A stretch of DNA of 64,000 nt from Gonocerus acuteangulatus (taxonomy: Eukaryota; Arthropoda; Insecta; Hemiptera; Coreidae): assembly GCA_946811695.1 (NCBI GenBank), contig OX328124.1, positions 63,129,706 through 63,193,705 on the forward strand. Direction: 5' to 3'. Under the pieces are notes generated by a model. It made no database searches. It worked only from the letters and a program-made list of their open reading frames with translations, and was not told the DNA's origin. Shown here one piece after another: positions 63,894 through 64,000 of the stretch. Position 1 is the stretch's first letter; each line of letters begins with the position of its first letter. A program made the position numbers and the translations under genes.

Positions 63894-64000
63894 GCTCTTA
63901 ATATTCATGTTTGTGAGAATATAATTTGTTTCTTTTTACAAATCAAATTGAAATTTTACTCTTCTTTTGTTTCTTTCTTACTCTTATGTGTTGAAGCTAA

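Noticed and set aside
1..64000. CRISPR array, operon or prokaryotic gene content
   Set aside because: The spliced gene, SINEs and eukaryotic transposons show animal nuclear DNA; the only tandem arrays are minisatellites and microsatellites.

Overview
The window is AT-rich, intron-rich animal DNA, almost certainly from an arthropod. It is dominated by one very large gene on the + strand. Twenty-six exons (10241 to 63815) have GT/AG borders and phases that agree across all 25 introns. They encode about 1,559 residues of the BPTF/NURF301 (Drosophila E(bx)) protein, the largest subunit of the ISWI-containing NURF chromatin-remodelling complex. The N-terminal exons (DDT domain, first PHD finger, start codon) lie upstream of the window. 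The rest of the last PHD finger and the expected bromodomain lie downstream. I see no other host protein-coding gene.

The introns hold many mobile elements. Positions 1-8120 are a nest of transposons: two foldback elements of one family, a hAT with an 8-bp target duplication that itself carries a mariner/IS630-like element, a second hAT remnant, a piggyBac-like element with TTAA ends, and pieces of a palindromic Penelope-like family. Further on lie two copies of a Helentron/HINE-like family (11368-12609, 24182-25448) and two of a related family (39643-40970, 41136-44255). There are also a copia retrotransposon with matching LTRs and target duplication but no reverse transcriptase (20370-23648), a deleted Helitron (31253-32926), a Tc1-like element (37408-38949), a mariner lacking its catalytic centre (48782-49658), and a LINE 3' fragment. 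Four tRNA-type SINE families and one 5S rRNA-like retroposon are interspersed, with (TA)n arrays and long poly(T) runs.

The most striking signals are these. Two Penelope-like foldback elements carry hammerhead-ribozyme-like cores, and one landed 28 bp upstream of exon 7, duplicating the probable branch site and pyrimidine tract. Two Helentron-like families share terminal sequence and hairpin architecture. The two C-terminal PHD fingers are interrupted at the same codon and phase, so exon 26 is one exact PHD-repeat unit. A 24-bp minisatellite is open on both strands.

All gene calls come from reading the sequence and from knowledge of protein families. No alignment or database search was run. 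The species cannot be fixed beyond arthropod.
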